Part shown: piece by piece, positions 44,491 to 53,970 of the stretch | How the letters are laid out: each line of letters starts with the position of its first letter | Position numbering within the stretch: the stretch's first letter is position 1 | Origin: Planctomycetota bacterium | Lineage (GTDB): Bacteria; Planctomycetota; Planctomycetia; Planctomycetales; Planctomycetaceae | DNA length: 64,000 bases | Assembly (NCBI GenBank): GCA_014584345.1 | Contig: JACTNB010000022.1 | Coordinates: 62,001 to 126,000 of the forward strand | Direction of reading: 5' to 3' | Made by a program: the position numbers and the translations under genes | The notes under the pieces: generated by a model | Seen by the model: the letters and a program-made list of their open reading frames with translations, nothing else | Told to the model about the DNA's origin: nothing | Databases searched by the model: none

Positions 44491-44752
44491 GTTTTTTTCT
44501 TTCTGTTGTTGATATCAATTCCGACATGGTTCTATTGATGGGATCGAATTACGGCGCGGCGTGCCGCTGGATTCTAGGTGACGTGCTCCCGGGCGAAGGC
44601 GCAACCCCATGGAGAATCTCGCGTCTCCCACGCACATAGGGCCTGTTGCTGACAGAACAGGGTGAATTCGCCGGGACGGCAAAATCCAGGGGTGCCGGCA
44701 AGCAGGGCTCTGCGTTCCTCCCGGGAAGGCAGTCGAAAACCCTCGATCCCGG

Positions 44753-44784
44753 AAAACAAACGACCCGGCAGGCTGTGCCGGGTC
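44753..44784 (-). terminator. Rho-independent terminator after rpsO
   Basis: On the reverse strand GACCCGGCA-CAGCC-TGCCGGGTC forms a perfect 9-bp stem, followed by GTTTGTTTT. It starts just past the rpsO stop codon and lies before pnp. Confidence 0.92.
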
Positions 44785-44790
44785 TCTGCA

Positions 44791-45060
44791 TTACTTCCGC
44801 AAATTCAGCCGTTCGATCAGCGAGGCGTAACGTGGCGGATCGATTCGGCGGACATAATCCAGAAGGCGACGTCGTCGACTGACAAGCATCAGCAGTCCGC
44901 GGCGACTGGCGAAATCCTTCTTGTGAGACTTAAGATGGGCCGTCAATTCGTTGATGCGATGACTCAAGACGGCAATCTGCACATCCGGGGAGCCGGTGTC
45001 GGCTTCCGTTCGCTTAAACTCTCCGATCAACTCGTTCTTCTTTTCTTTCGTGATAGACAT
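44791..45060 (-). CDS. rpsO: 30S ribosomal protein S15
   Basis: The 89-residue protein has the exact family length. Typical segments are KNELIGEFKRTEADTGSPDV, IAVLSHRINELTAHLKSHKK, DFASRRGLLMLVSRRRRLLD and YVRRIDPPRYASLIERLNLR. S15 binds helices 20-22 of 16S rRNA early in 30S assembly. It is followed by an intrinsic terminator and then pnp, the common bacterial order. Confidence 0.98.
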   Translation of the reverse strand: MSITKEKKNELIGEFKRTEADTGSPDVQIAVLSHRINELTAHLKSHKKDFASRRGLLMLVSRRRRLLDYVRRIDPPRYASLIERLNLRK

Positions 45061-45593
45061 CCAGCATAGACCTTCTTAATTGATCCCTTCAGCCGCTCGA
45101 GTGAACATCCCACCCGGCACCCAGTTAACAGATTCGCGCATGTTGCGAATGACGCACTGTAACAATTCAGGCCGGATTTTCAACCGATAATCAGAGTTTC
45201 ATGCAAATTCTGGCAAGGAGGGGGCCCACCGCAACTGGCACACCTGCTTTCCCAGCCTGCCAGAATATCTTGAGGAATCGGCAGGAATAGCCCGTCCGGC
45301 ACGGAGAAGTCCTTATAACCAGGAGTACACATATTTTTCGAGTCAAATATAAAATTTACCAGATTTGTCTTGCAAAATCGGTCGCGTTGATTAAGTTTTT
45401 AGGGAGTGCCCGCTGATGCCATTCGAAATTCTTCAGGACGGCAAGGCTACCTCCCTGCTGGCGGACAGGCACTCAGATTAACTTTGGCAGTTCGATGTAT
45501 CGGCGCGAGATGGATTGTCTGCGTCTCTCTCGTGGCCAGGTTTTATCTCGCCCCGGTTCCAGGGGCCATTCATTTCGTCTCGGGGAGGTTCTG
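45061..45593. other. Intergenic region between rpsO and the DUF1559 genes
   Basis: This 533-base region separates divergent units. An AT-rich stretch at about 45318-45400 (with CATATTTTTCGAGTC and AATATAAAATTTACC) is the most likely promoter zone for the DUF1559 operon. The frame of the first DUF1559 gene is open back to 45495 but without a good start. A 21-codon frame at 45416 is noted as unproven. No RNA gene was recognised. Confidence 0.5.
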
Positions 45594-46529
45594 ATGACTG
45601 TGTCATTGAGGCGTCGCGCTTTTACGTTAATCGAGCTACTCGTCGTTATCGCCATCATCGCCATATTAGTGGCCCTGCTGTTGCCCGCCGTGCAACAGGC
45701 CCGCGAGGCGGCCCGCCGCAGTACCTGCAAGAACAATCTCAAGCAGCTCGGGCTGGCGCTGCATAACTACCACGATACGCACAACATGTTTCCGATCAAC
45801 TGGATGGGCCTGGATTACACCACAAACAACGGGACCCCCAGTTTTTCCTGGGTGACGTACATCCTCCCCTATATCGAGCAAGGGGCGCTCTACGATACGA
45901 TCAACTTCAATCTCGATCTGATCGACCCCAACAATCTGGCCGCTTCCCTGCAGCCGATTCCCGCCCTGCTCTGCCCGACGGATCCCCTCAACAACAAAGG
46001 GGTGCTCGGCTCGCGTGCCAACAGTGCGACGGGGACCCATGCCGTTTCGAACTACAAGGCCTGCGCCGGTAGTAACTGGGCCTGGGGCGGCTTTAATGTC
46101 TCGTGTGCCTCCTGTCGGCGCAACCCGGGCAGCAATAATGGGCTAGACGCAGGCAACGGTTTTATCGCCAGGAACACGGGCCGCAATTCCTCTTCGCAGG
46201 CTCCCACACTGATGAAGGATATCACGGATGGGACCAGCAATACGTTTGCGGTGGGGGAATGTTTGCCGGCGGCCTGTACTCATGCCTGGTGGTGGTGGCC
46301 CAATGGCACAACGGCGTCCTGTGGGGTGCCGCTCAATTACTATTACCCGCCAGGCAAGTTTTCCGCTGGGAGTTGGGACAGTAACTACAACTTTGCCAGC
46401 GAACACAAGGGGGGGGCCCAGTTCGTAATGACCGACGGGGCCGTACGTTTCGTCAGCGAGAATGTGGATACCAACATTTATCGCGGTCTGGCGACCATCT
46501 CCGGAAGTGAATCGGTCAGCCTCGATTAA
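45594..46529 (+). CDS. DUF1559 prepilin-like protein 1
   Basis: From ATG 45594, behind GGGGAGGTTCTG, the protein has 311 residues. The leader RRRAFTLIELLVVIAIIAIL has the type IV prepilin cleavage site with Glu at position 5 of the mature N-terminus, then PAVQQAREAARRSTCKNNLK and HNYHDTHNMFP, the DUF1559 start. The C-terminus has ITDGTSNTFAVGE and the H-x-G-G block SEHKGGAQFVMTDGAVRFV typical of the family. These are exported pseudopilin-like proteins, greatly expanded in planctomycetes; their role is not established. It is followed by a lipoprotein gene and a second such pair. Confidence 0.95.
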   Translation: MTVSLRRRAFTLIELLVVIAIIAILVALLLPAVQQAREAARRSTCKNNLKQLGLALHNYHDTHNMFPINWMGLDYTTNNGTPSFSWVTYILPYIEQGALYDTINFNLDLIDPNNLAASLQPIPALLCPTDPLNNKGVLGSRANSATGTHAVSNYKACAGSNWAWGGFNVSCASCRRNPGSNNGLDAGNGFIARNTGRNSSSQAPTLMKDITDGTSNTFAVGECLPAACTHAWWWWPNGTTASCGVPLNYYYPPGKFSAGSWDSNYNFASEHKGGAQFVMTDGAVRFVSENVDTNIYRGLATISGSESVSLD

Positions 46530-46619
46530 CGCCTCAAGCTGCTTTCCGGGCATGCCAGTTTCCAGCAGCCTGCCTGGTTTCCTCGGAACGAGAACTTTTC
46601 TGAACAGAAAGCCACTGCC

Positions 46620-47033
46620 TTGCGGAACTTCGTCGTGTGTTGCATCGGTTTGCTGCTGGTTTTACCAGGGTGCGGGGGGGCATCACTTCCTGCGACGGTT
46701 TCGGTTTCCGGAATTGTGACATTTAATGGCGAGCCCCTGGCGGATGCAACCGTGGTGTTCTACCCGGCGGAGGGAAAACCGGCGACGGGGAAAACGGGAC
46801 CCGATGGGGTGTACAAGTTGACGACCTTCCAGGCCGACGACGGGGCACTGCCGGGCAAGCACAAGGTGGCCATCAGTAAGTCCTCGGCCGCGCCCGAAAG
46901 CAACTCGCCCGAGGATATGGCGAAGATCAAGCGGGAGATCCCCGATAAATATTCCAATGCCGATACGTCCGGGTTGACCGCCGATGTTCAGGTTGGTCAA
47001 ACCGCGGATATCGATTTCAACTTAGCGGATTGA
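46620..47033 (+). CDS. Carboxypeptidase-regulatory-like lipoprotein 1
   Basis: The 137-residue protein is read from TTG 46620; a GTG at 46635 is an alternative. The signal FVVCCIGLLLVLPGCGG has the lipobox LPGC. The mature part (VSGIVTFNGEPLADATVVFY, GPDGVYKLTTF, LPGKHKVAISKS) is a beta-sandwich like the regulatory domain of carboxypeptidases, common in planctomycete lipoproteins next to DUF1559 genes. It is 90 bases after the first DUF1559 gene and 65 before the second. Confidence 0.85.
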   Translation: MRNFVVCCIGLLLVLPGCGGASLPATVSVSGIVTFNGEPLADATVVFYPAEGKPATGKTGPDGVYKLTTFQADDGALPGKHKVAISKSSAAPESNSPEDMAKIKREIPDKYSNADTSGLTADVQVGQTADIDFNLAD

Positions 47034-47098
47034 GAGTTCCGCGGCGTGTTCACGCTGCCTCAGTCATCCTTAATTTCCTTATCAAGGAGCGAATTGTC

Positions 47099-48130
47099 AT
47101 GTGCACATCCTCGGCTTCGCGCGGGCGGCAGGGTTTTACCCTGATCGAACTGCTCGTCGTTATCGCAATCATCGCCATTCTGGTGGCCTTGCTGCTCCCC
47201 GCGGTGCAACAGGCCCGCGAAGCGGCCCGCCGCAGTTCCTGCAAGAACAATCTCAAGCAGATCGGGTTGGCACTGCATAACTACCACGATACCTACAATG
47301 CCCTGCCCATGGGTGTTTCGAGTTGGAACGGTTGGGGCCATTCCTGGATGCCGGGCCTGCTGCCGTTTGTCGAACAGGGGGCCTTGTACGATAAGTTCAA
47401 CTTCAACCTGTCCGATTCTGGCTATTCCGGTCAGTGTACAAACCTGGGGGCGGACGCGACCACGCTGATTCCGGTCTTCCTCTGCCCGAGTTCTCCGCTG
47501 CCGCAACGGGTGACTTCGACCTGTGCGAATTCGATGGCGGCTTCCTATGTGGGGATTTCCGGGGCGGCCCACGATGCCACGTTCCTCGCGGCCCAGGCCA
47601 AAACCATGGCCCTGGAAGATGCCAACCAGTGTTGCACCATCGCGAACGCCCTGAATGGGATCAAGTCGACGGGGGGAATGCTGGTCGGTCTGGATGGGGG
47701 GGGGACCACGGGGGAAGGCCGTATTACCCGCGGGGGACGTTCCCGTACTTTTGCCCAGGCGGTGGATGGCACTTCGAATGTCATGATCGTTGGCGAATGT
47801 TCGGAATATGCCTTCACCTCCGCCGGGGCTCCCGTCCGCGTGGATGGGTCGTATCCGCATGGCTGGATGATGGGAACCTATCATGACGGAGTTCGCCGCC
47901 GGGAATTCAACCTGACCACGATTCGTTACGCCCCCAACACGCGGACCTACGAACTGCCCGGGATCGCCGATAACCACGGAGCTAACAATCCCCTGATGTC
48001 GGCCCATAAGGGGGGAGTGCAATGTTTGTTGCTGGATGGCCACGTGGCCTTCATCAGCGAGAATATCAACCTGTTGACATTGAAGCGACTGGCAACACGC
48101 GATGATCGCCAGGTGGTTGGCGAGTACTAA
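47099..48130 (+). CDS. DUF1559 prepilin-like protein 2
   Basis: From ATG 47099, behind AAGGAGCG, the protein has 343 residues. It carries the same leader (RQGFTLIELLVVIAIIAILV) and PAVQQAREAARRSSCKNNLK as the first, with nearly identical DNA over this part, then diverges: WNGWGHSWMPGLLPFVEQGA, DGTSNVMIVGECSEYAF and SAHKGGVQCLLLDGHVAFIS. The close N-terminal match against divergent bodies fits a tandem duplication held under constraint at the pilin-like helix. It is followed by a second lipoprotein. Confidence 0.95.
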   Translation: MCTSSASRGRQGFTLIELLVVIAIIAILVALLLPAVQQAREAARRSSCKNNLKQIGLALHNYHDTYNALPMGVSSWNGWGHSWMPGLLPFVEQGALYDKFNFNLSDSGYSGQCTNLGADATTLIPVFLCPSSPLPQRVTSTCANSMAASYVGISGAAHDATFLAAQAKTMALEDANQCCTIANALNGIKSTGGMLVGLDGGGTTGEGRITRGGRSRTFAQAVDGTSNVMIVGECSEYAFTSAGAPVRVDGSYPHGWMMGTYHDGVRRREFNLTTIRYAPNTRTYELPGIADNHGANNPLMSAHKGGVQCLLLDGHVAFISENINLLTLKRLATRDDRQVVGEY

Positions 48131-48345
48131 CCGAGTCCAGTGTGTCGGTTGTCGTCTCGACCCTCCGCGGATGTGCCTCGCCTCCGCGGAAGGTTTTTTT
48201 CCCAGGCCGCGTTTTCGTCGAGATTACCCTGTTTCAAGGTGTGTTGTGCCGCTGGCCCCGGGATAGACCGTGGCTGTCGCCTAGCGCCGGTGGAACGGCC
48301 CCGGTTTCCTGTTCATCCGATTCCTTCAGACGAGTCATTGATTCC

Positions 48346-48789
48346 ATGTCACATGTTTTCCGATTTCGCCTGTCTCTGACATTCCTGGGGCTCTGCCTGC
48401 TGTCCGGTTGCTCTGGTGGAGATACCCGGGAGTACGGTTCTCTCACCGGCCACGTGAGTTTGAACGGCCAGCCCGCGCCGCAAGGGACAATCATCAGCCT
48501 GCTCAATTCCACCACGGGAGCCGCCAGTTCGGCCCAGGTGCTCGCCGGGGGTGAATACAAGATTCCGCGTATTCAGGTAGGAACCTACCAGGTTGGATTT
48601 TCCTCCCAGGGACAAAGCGGTGCCCAGCAACCGACCGATCCCGATCAGATCATGAAGGCGATTGCCGACGGGCAATACAAAGCGCCGGAACCGAGCAAGG
48701 AAATTCCCGAGAAACTGCGTTCTCCGGAAGGGAGCGGCGTTAGCGTCGAAGTCAAGCTGGGCGAGAATTCACACGACTTCAATCTGTAA
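48346..48789 (+). CDS. Carboxypeptidase-regulatory-like lipoprotein 2
   Basis: The protein has 147 residues from ATG 48346. Signal LSLTFLGLCLLSGCSGG contains the lipobox LLSGC. The body has YGSLTGHVSLNGQPAPQGTI, AGGEYKIPRIQVGTYQVGFS, the same beta-sandwich plan as the other lipoprotein, and a charged tail ending EVKLGENSHDFNL. It is 215 bases after the second DUF1559 gene. The frame upstream to 48142 is open without a ribosome-binding site. Role unknown; likely a membrane-anchored partner of the DUF1559 protein. Confidence 0.85.
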   Translation: MSHVFRFRLSLTFLGLCLLSGCSGGDTREYGSLTGHVSLNGQPAPQGTIISLLNSTTGAASSAQVLAGGEYKIPRIQVGTYQVGFSSQGQSGAQQPTDPDQIMKAIADGQYKAPEPSKEIPEKLRSPEGSGVSVEVKLGENSHDFNL

Positions 48790-49070
48790 GCCAGATTTGC
48801 TGTCCCGAGCCAACGGGACTTCCTGAGCGTACCGCCTTGACACGACACCGGTTGTGCCAACTGTACCGATTGCGCACCGCATGCGCCGGTGGTCAGGTCA
48901 ACTCCGCGAATTTGGGGGAGGTAAAAATAAAATTTTCTACCGCAAGAGTCGTCGGACTGTTACATTAGTGGAGTAGTGGACGTTTCGCGCGCCAGGTAAC
49001 GCAGGGGCGTGGAAGTGCATTGGTAATCTCAAGATGCACCCCTCCCAGTCCGACGAGAAAAATAACCGTT

Positions 49071-50369
49071 ATGTCCAGCTTGTGGATTTGGCCATTCGAG
49101 CTGCAGGAAAAAATTGGCGAAGGAGGCATGGGCCTGGTTTACAAGGCCCGCTACGTCAAGGATGACCGTCTGTTCGCGGTGAAACTGATTCCCGCCGACG
49201 TAAACAATAAAACACTGCTGGCCCGCTTCGAACGTGAGATCGACATTCTCAAGACGCTGCGTCACCCGAACATTGTGCGGGCCTTTGGGGGGATCTGCGA
49301 GGATAAGCAGCGTTTTTACGCAATGGAACTGGTCGATGGCGGTACGCTCTGGGACAAAATCCAGAGCAACGGGTATCTGCCCTGGGAGAAGGTGACCGAT
49401 TGGGGTCAGCAGATGTGCGCGGCTCTGGCCTACGCCCACGAAAAGCAAATTATCCACCGCGATGTTAAGCCCAACAATTTTCTGATGACGAAAAACGGGC
49501 AGATCAAGCTGAGCGACTTTGGGCTGGTCAGCGTGATGTCGGATGCCAAGTTGACGGCCGACGGGCGCACGCTGGGGACGGTGCAATACATGTCTCCCGA
49601 ACAGATTCGGGGCAAGCCCCCGTTGACGCATTCGACGGATATTTATTCGCTGGGCTGTGTCTTCTACGAGATGTTGACCGGCCATCCCCCCTTCGTGGGA
49701 GATAATCCGGGCCCCATCCTGCACGCCCATCTGCACGAGACCCCCCAACCGATCAGCCAGACCAATAGTGATTGTCCCGCGGCGCTGGAGCGCCTCGTGA
49801 TGAGCATGCTGGAAAAATCTCCTGAGGATCGTCCCGCAACGGCCCTGGACGTGGCGGAACGGCTCTCTCATATCCGCATGTCGCCACAACGGGTCGAATC
49901 CTCGAGCGCGCACGTGCGGCATCGCACGCTCCCCGAGGAAGCGCTCGATGCGCTGAAACCGACCGTGACGGCTTTTAATGGCAGCCTGCGATGCGTCGGC
50001 ATTGCTCTGGCCACCGCGCTGCTGATACTGGCAGCCGTCTGGACAGCGGCGCTGCTGCGCCCCGATGCGGGGACATCGCTGTGGATTCGTACAATGCACG
50101 AGCATCCCGAGACGGCGGTACGCGTCTCGGCTGCCCAGGCAGTGGGAGAACTGGCAAACGGAAATCGCAAGCTGCTGGAAACTCTGATGACAGTGGGCGA
50201 AGACACCTCGGCCGTGGCGGAGGTACGCGTCGAAGCATTACGGCAATTGATGAAGCACCCGGTTCGCGCCAACAAATTTCGTTCTCGTCTGAACAAGCTG
50301 GCCAAGAACGATCCGATGGATTCGGTCCGGTTGCAAGCCGCGGCCACCTTGGCCGCCTTGAAGACGTAA
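49071..50369 (+). CDS. Transmembrane Ser/Thr kinase with C-terminal HEAT-like repeats
   Basis: From ATG 49071 the protein has 432 residues; a TTG at 49020 in frame is an alternative. The kinase domain is complete: glycine loop IGEGGMGLVY (15-24), Lys38 in FAVKLI, HRD at 129-131 in HRDVKPNNFL, DFG at 149-151 and SPE at 175-177. A membrane helix lies at about 305-328 (CVGIALATALLILAAVWTAA). Outside, residues 344-430 form HEAT-like helical pairs (AVRVSAAQAVGELANGNRKL; VRVEALRQLMKHP; VRLQAAATLAALK), possibly a protein-binding sensor. Regulation and substrate are unknown. Confidence 0.92.
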   Translation: MSSLWIWPFELQEKIGEGGMGLVYKARYVKDDRLFAVKLIPADVNNKTLLARFEREIDILKTLRHPNIVRAFGGICEDKQRFYAMELVDGGTLWDKIQSNGYLPWEKVTDWGQQMCAALAYAHEKQIIHRDVKPNNFLMTKNGQIKLSDFGLVSVMSDAKLTADGRTLGTVQYMSPEQIRGKPPLTHSTDIYSLGCVFYEMLTGHPPFVGDNPGPILHAHLHETPQPISQTNSDCPAALERLVMSMLEKSPEDRPATALDVAERLSHIRMSPQRVESSSAHVRHRTLPEEALDALKPTVTAFNGSLRCVGIALATALLILAAVWTAALLRPDAGTSLWIRTMHEHPETAVRVSAAQAVGELANGNRKLLETLMTVGEDTSAVAEVRVEALRQLMKHPVRANKFRSRLNKLAKNDPMDSVRLQAAATLAALKT

Positions 50370-50481
50370 TGGCGGGAAGCAGGTCCCCGGCCTCGAAATG
50401 CGTCGAGTTTACACGCACGATTGTTTATGATTGACAGGAGATGTGACTTCCCCCAAGGTTCAATCACGAACAGGATGCTGC

Positions 50482-52923
50482 ATGAAACGTCTCCCGTGGT
50501 CTTGCCTGTTATTGACGATTTCGTTCCTCGCCTTGCCCGGGCTCGTTCAGTCTGGTTTTGCCCAGGAAGAGTTTCGCGTTACGGCCGCGAATACGCGGGC
50601 CCTGCTCGAGGCAATTTCCCAGGTCAGGGAATTGCGCGCCGGCGGAGAGTTATCCCCCGCGGTCATCCTGCTTCCGTCGGGACGTTATGAACTCCTCGAA
50701 CCGCTACGGTTGACTCCCGCAGAGGTGGGCAATGGTTTGGCCATCAAGGCGGAAACCGCCGGCGAAGTCGTCCTGTCGGGAAGTCGCTCACTGGGCGCTC
50801 CCCGGCGCGACCCGGAGGGAAACTGGCGGTATCGGTTGCCCGAGAATTGGGAGCAGTTTGGCTTGCCACGGGTGATCATGATCGACAACCAGCTGCGCGG
50901 GGCTGCCCGCTATCCCGCGACGGGCTATTTACGCATCGAGCGGGCCCTGGCAGATCGCCGCAGCGGATTTGTCGTCGAGGCGGGGGATCTGCCCGCGGGA
51001 TTGGATTTATCGACCGGGCACTGCGACCTGGTTCTGTTGCACGACTGGTCAAGCAGTCGCTTGCCTGTGGCTCGCTTCGATGCGACCACGCGCGAACTGA
51101 AAACGGTGGGCCCCATTGGCTGCGAGGCGCCGCATTACGCGATCGATCACTTCGAAAAGCAGCCCCGTTACTGGCTGGAAGGACATCCGTCCTTCGCCCG
51201 GCAACCGGGGGATTGGCATGTCGATCGGGTGAAAGGGGAAGTGGTGCTGAGGGCGGAACCCGATGCCGAGGTTGCCCCCGAAGTTTTCTGTCCCTGGTCG
51301 ATGGAATTGCTGGTTGCGGAGGGGTCGGTGGAAGCGCCGGTGCGGCAACTCGCACTGGAAGGGATCACCTTTACGGGCTCGCGGTTTGCGATGCCTCCGG
51401 GGGGCTTGGCGGGAGCCCAGGCGACCATGCACGAACCACGAGACGCGGCGGGGCTTCGCCTCACGCGGCATCGTCCCATGCTCGATGCGGCAGTGCGTGT
51501 AGAACATGCGGAGGGCTGCCGTTTCACTAACTGCCAATTCGTGGAAACGGGAAATAGCGGGCTGTGGCTGGCGGGGAACACGAGAAACTGCGTGATCCGA
51601 CGGTGCCGTTTCCGCAATCTGGGAGGGAACGGTTTGAATCTGGGAGAAGACAATTCGCGCCAGGTGGCGGGGCGTCCGTGGTATCTGGCGGCTCCCGAGC
51701 AGGTCCCCACGAATAATCGCGTGGAGCAGTGCGAAATCAGTTATTGTGGGACCCTTCTGCCGGGTGCGGTGGGCCTCTGGGCGCCGTTCAATCGAGGTTT
51801 GCAGATTCTGGATAATCATATTCACGACTGTCCCTACTCGGGGATCTCGCTGGGGTGGATGTGGAATCCCTCGGAAACACCCGCGCGGGAGAATCTGATA
51901 CGCGGCAACCGGATCGAATTTGTCATGCAGGTACTCAGCGATGGCGGAGGCATCTACACGCTGGGCAATCAGCCCGATAGCCTCATTGAAAATAATTTCA
52001 TCAGCGATATCCCCTTGAATGCGGGGCGTGCGGAATCGAACGGCATGTTCCTGGACGAAGGGACCACCGGATTCACGATTCGCGGAAACACGATTCGCCG
52101 GATCGATCGTTCGCCGTTGCGGTTCCACAAGGCGGGCAACAACCTGGTGCAGGGAAATGCCTGGGAACTGGCAACCGAAACGACTCCCCCCGTGCGATTC
52201 AATAACACGCCAGTCGCCAACATTTCCATCGCCGACAACAGCCTGCTGGAGAAACAACGCCGCATTCTCCTGATCGGCAACTCGCTGACATGGGACACTA
52301 TCCCCTCCCGTCTGGACGAGGCGGTTCACTGGCATGTCGATTGTGGTAAGCCGTTAACCTATCTCTTCGAGCATCCCCAGCAACCCTGTGTCGGCAGTTC
52401 ACGACTTTGGCCGGCCGCCATGCGCACGGCTCAATACGATGTGGTTTCCGTCCAACCGCACTACGGCACCACACTCGAACAGGATGTGGAGGTGATTTCC
52501 CGCTGGGTGGAAATGCAGCCGACGGCCTTGTTTGTAATTCATACCGGCTGGGCCAAACACGAAACACTGGCCGAGGAAGCCGCCGACAGCGACCCGGCTG
52601 GCCCACTGACGCACAGCGATGCCTACTTCGAGGCCCTGTTGCAGCGGCTCCGCGAGAAATACCCCGAACGGACATTCCGTTCCAGTGGAGCCATGAATCT
52701 GCTGTTTCGGATTCGCGAGGATATTGCTGCGGGACGGGCTCCCCTGCGGAATATCGAGGAAATGTATCGAGACGCCATCCACATGCAGATCGGTCCCGGG
52801 CGATATCTGATGCACAACCGCATGCGACAAGTTCTGGGGCAGCCACGCATCGAAACGGATTTCCCGGAATTCGACCCCGCCCTGAAACGCTACCTGGACG
52901 AATTGCTGGATCGCGTCGACTAA
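50482..52923 (+). CDS. Secreted right-handed beta-helix protein with C-terminal SGNH-like domain
   Basis: From ATG 50482, preceded by AGGA, the protein has 813 residues with signal peptide LPWSCLLLTISFLALPGLVQ. Residues about 35-570 resemble a GH141-like parallel beta-helix: ILLPSGRYELLEPLRLTPAE, VVLSGSRSL, YWLEGHPSFARQPGDWHVDR, then coils such as NRVEQCEISYCG and SDGGGIYTLGNQP. From about 590 a new domain starts RRILLIGNSLTWDTIPSRLD, with GNSLT in place of the GDS of SGNH hydrolases, and ends with DAIHMQIGPGRYLM, where Asp and His would be the rest of a triad. A polysaccharide hydrolase-deacylase is plausible; linkage unknown. Confidence 0.85.
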   Translation: MKRLPWSCLLLTISFLALPGLVQSGFAQEEFRVTAANTRALLEAISQVRELRAGGELSPAVILLPSGRYELLEPLRLTPAEVGNGLAIKAETAGEVVLSGSRSLGAPRRDPEGNWRYRLPENWEQFGLPRVIMIDNQLRGAARYPATGYLRIERALADRRSGFVVEAGDLPAGLDLSTGHCDLVLLHDWSSSRLPVARFDATTRELKTVGPIGCEAPHYAIDHFEKQPRYWLEGHPSFARQPGDWHVDRVKGEVVLRAEPDAEVAPEVFCPWSMELLVAEGSVEAPVRQLALEGITFTGSRFAMPPGGLAGAQATMHEPRDAAGLRLTRHRPMLDAAVRVEHAEGCRFTNCQFVETGNSGLWLAGNTRNCVIRRCRFRNLGGNGLNLGEDNSRQVAGRPWYLAAPEQVPTNNRVEQCEISYCGTLLPGAVGLWAPFNRGLQILDNHIHDCPYSGISLGWMWNPSETPARENLIRGNRIEFVMQVLSDGGGIYTLGNQPDSLIENNFISDIPLNAGRAESNGMFLDEGTTGFTIRGNTIRRIDRSPLRFHKAGNNLVQGNAWELATETTPPVRFNNTPVANISIADNSLLEKQRRILLIGNSLTWDTIPSRLDEAVHWHVDCGKPLTYLFEHPQQPCVGSSRLWPAAMRTAQYDVVSVQPHYGTTLEQDVEVISRWVEMQPTALFVIHTGWAKHETLAEEAADSDPAGPLTHSDAYFEALLQRLREKYPERTFRSSGAMNLLFRIREDIAAGRAPLRNIEEMYRDAIHMQIGPGRYLMHNRMRQVLGQPRIETDFPEFDPALKRYLDELLDRVD

Positions 52924-52952
52924 TTCCGGAGGAGCGGATATCTGCATCACGC

Positions 52953-52998
52953 AAAACAGCAGGGCCGCGGAATACCATGCCGCGACCCTGCCAGTTTT
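52953..52998. terminator. Bidirectional terminator between convergent genes
   Basis: GCAGGGCCGCGG pairs with CCGCGACCCTGC (one internal mismatch) around a 9-base loop, with AAAAC before and CAGTTTT after, so it can end transcription from the beta-helix gene and from the convergent isomerase gene. Confidence 0.85.
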
Positions 52999-53025
52999 CC
53001 CGTGATCGGAAATGCTGCACCTCGC

Positions 53026-53970
53026 TTAGCAGAGCTTGGCGAGAACTTCCTGCAGCATTCGCTGGGAGCGGCGAATGCCCTCGAACTCGTCGAGTTTGCC
53101 CCCTTCGTATTCGATCCCAATGAAGCCCTTGTAACCGGAATCGATCACAATTTTCATCATACGCAAGATATCGGTTTCCCGTTCCCAGCGAGTATCGACC
53201 GTGATAAAGGGACGATCATCGTCAAAATCGTGCGTTTTGAAGCTGACGGCCTTCGCGAAGGGCATCAATTCCGCCACCCCCTGGTAACTGTCGTACCATT
53301 CCCCCTTCTGGCGATTGATGCCGAAGTTGCCGAAGTCGGGCAAGGTGCCACAGCGTTCGAGGCCCACCTTCTTGATCACACTCGCCAGCCAGGCCCCGTT
53401 CGAGGAAAGCCCGCCGTGATTCTCGACGATCACGTTGATTTCGTGCGGGTTGGCAAATTCCGTCAATTGGCGGAGTCCATCGGCGGCCCGATCGACCTGT
53501 TCGTCGTAGCTGCCACTGCTGGCGGCATTCACGCGGATGGAATGGCAACCGAGAAACTTCGCGGCTTCCACCCACTTGAAATGATTTTCGACGGCCTGCT
53601 TGCGCTTGGCGGAATCCGCGTCCCCCAGGTGCCCTTCGCCATCGATCATGATCAGCAGGCTGGTGACGCCTTCATCGGCGGCACGAGTTTTCATTTCCCG
53701 AAGGTAGTCCTGATTCTTGACCTTGTCCTTGAAAAACTGATTGACATATTCGACACCGGTAATCCCGAATTCACGCTTGGAAATTTTGGCGAAGTCGAGA
53801 TGATCGACCTTCCCGCCGAAAAGGGCCTTATGCAGCGACCATTCTGCCAGGGAGGTCGGATAATCGGAGGCTGTGGGGGCTGCCAACAACGAGATCGGCA
53901 ACGAGGCGAGGGAGGTGGCGGCAAATGCCATGGAGCCCGCCTTCAAGAAACTGCGTCGTGAAATACTCAT
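53026..53970 (-). CDS. Tat-exported sugar phosphate isomerase/epimerase-like TIM-barrel protein
   Basis: From ATG 53970, behind CAGGGGAAAACTTA, the protein has 314 residues. The leader SISRRSFLKAGSMAFAATSL is a classic Tat signal. The mature part is an AP-endonuclease-2-type TIM barrel: FGITGVEYVNQFF, GCHSIRVNAASSG, INVIVENHGGLSSN, CGTLPDFGNFGI and GYKGFIGIEYEGG supply Glu, His, Asp and Glu positions of the metal site. Such proteins isomerise or epimerise sugars or inositols; many exported planctomycete copies are untested. It is convergent with the beta-helix protein, a possible source of sugars. Confidence 0.9.
   Translation of the reverse strand: MSISRRSFLKAGSMAFAATSLASLPISLLAAPTASDYPTSLAEWSLHKALFGGKVDHLDFAKISKREFGITGVEYVNQFFKDKVKNQDYLREMKTRAADEGVTSLLIMIDGEGHLGDADSAKRKQAVENHFKWVEAAKFLGCHSIRVNAASSGSYDEQVDRAADGLRQLTEFANPHEINVIVENHGGLSSNGAWLASVIKKVGLERCGTLPDFGNFGINRQKGEWYDSYQGVAELMPFAKAVSFKTHDFDDDRPFITVDTRWERETDILRMMKIVIDSGYKGFIGIEYEGGKLDEFEGIRRSQRMLQEVLAKLC

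Noticed and set aside
45416..45481. A 21-codon frame (MPFEILQDGK...) with AGGGAG upstream, before the first DUF1559 gene
   Set aside because: It could be a leader peptide, but has no attenuator-like structure or composition bias. Too short to support.
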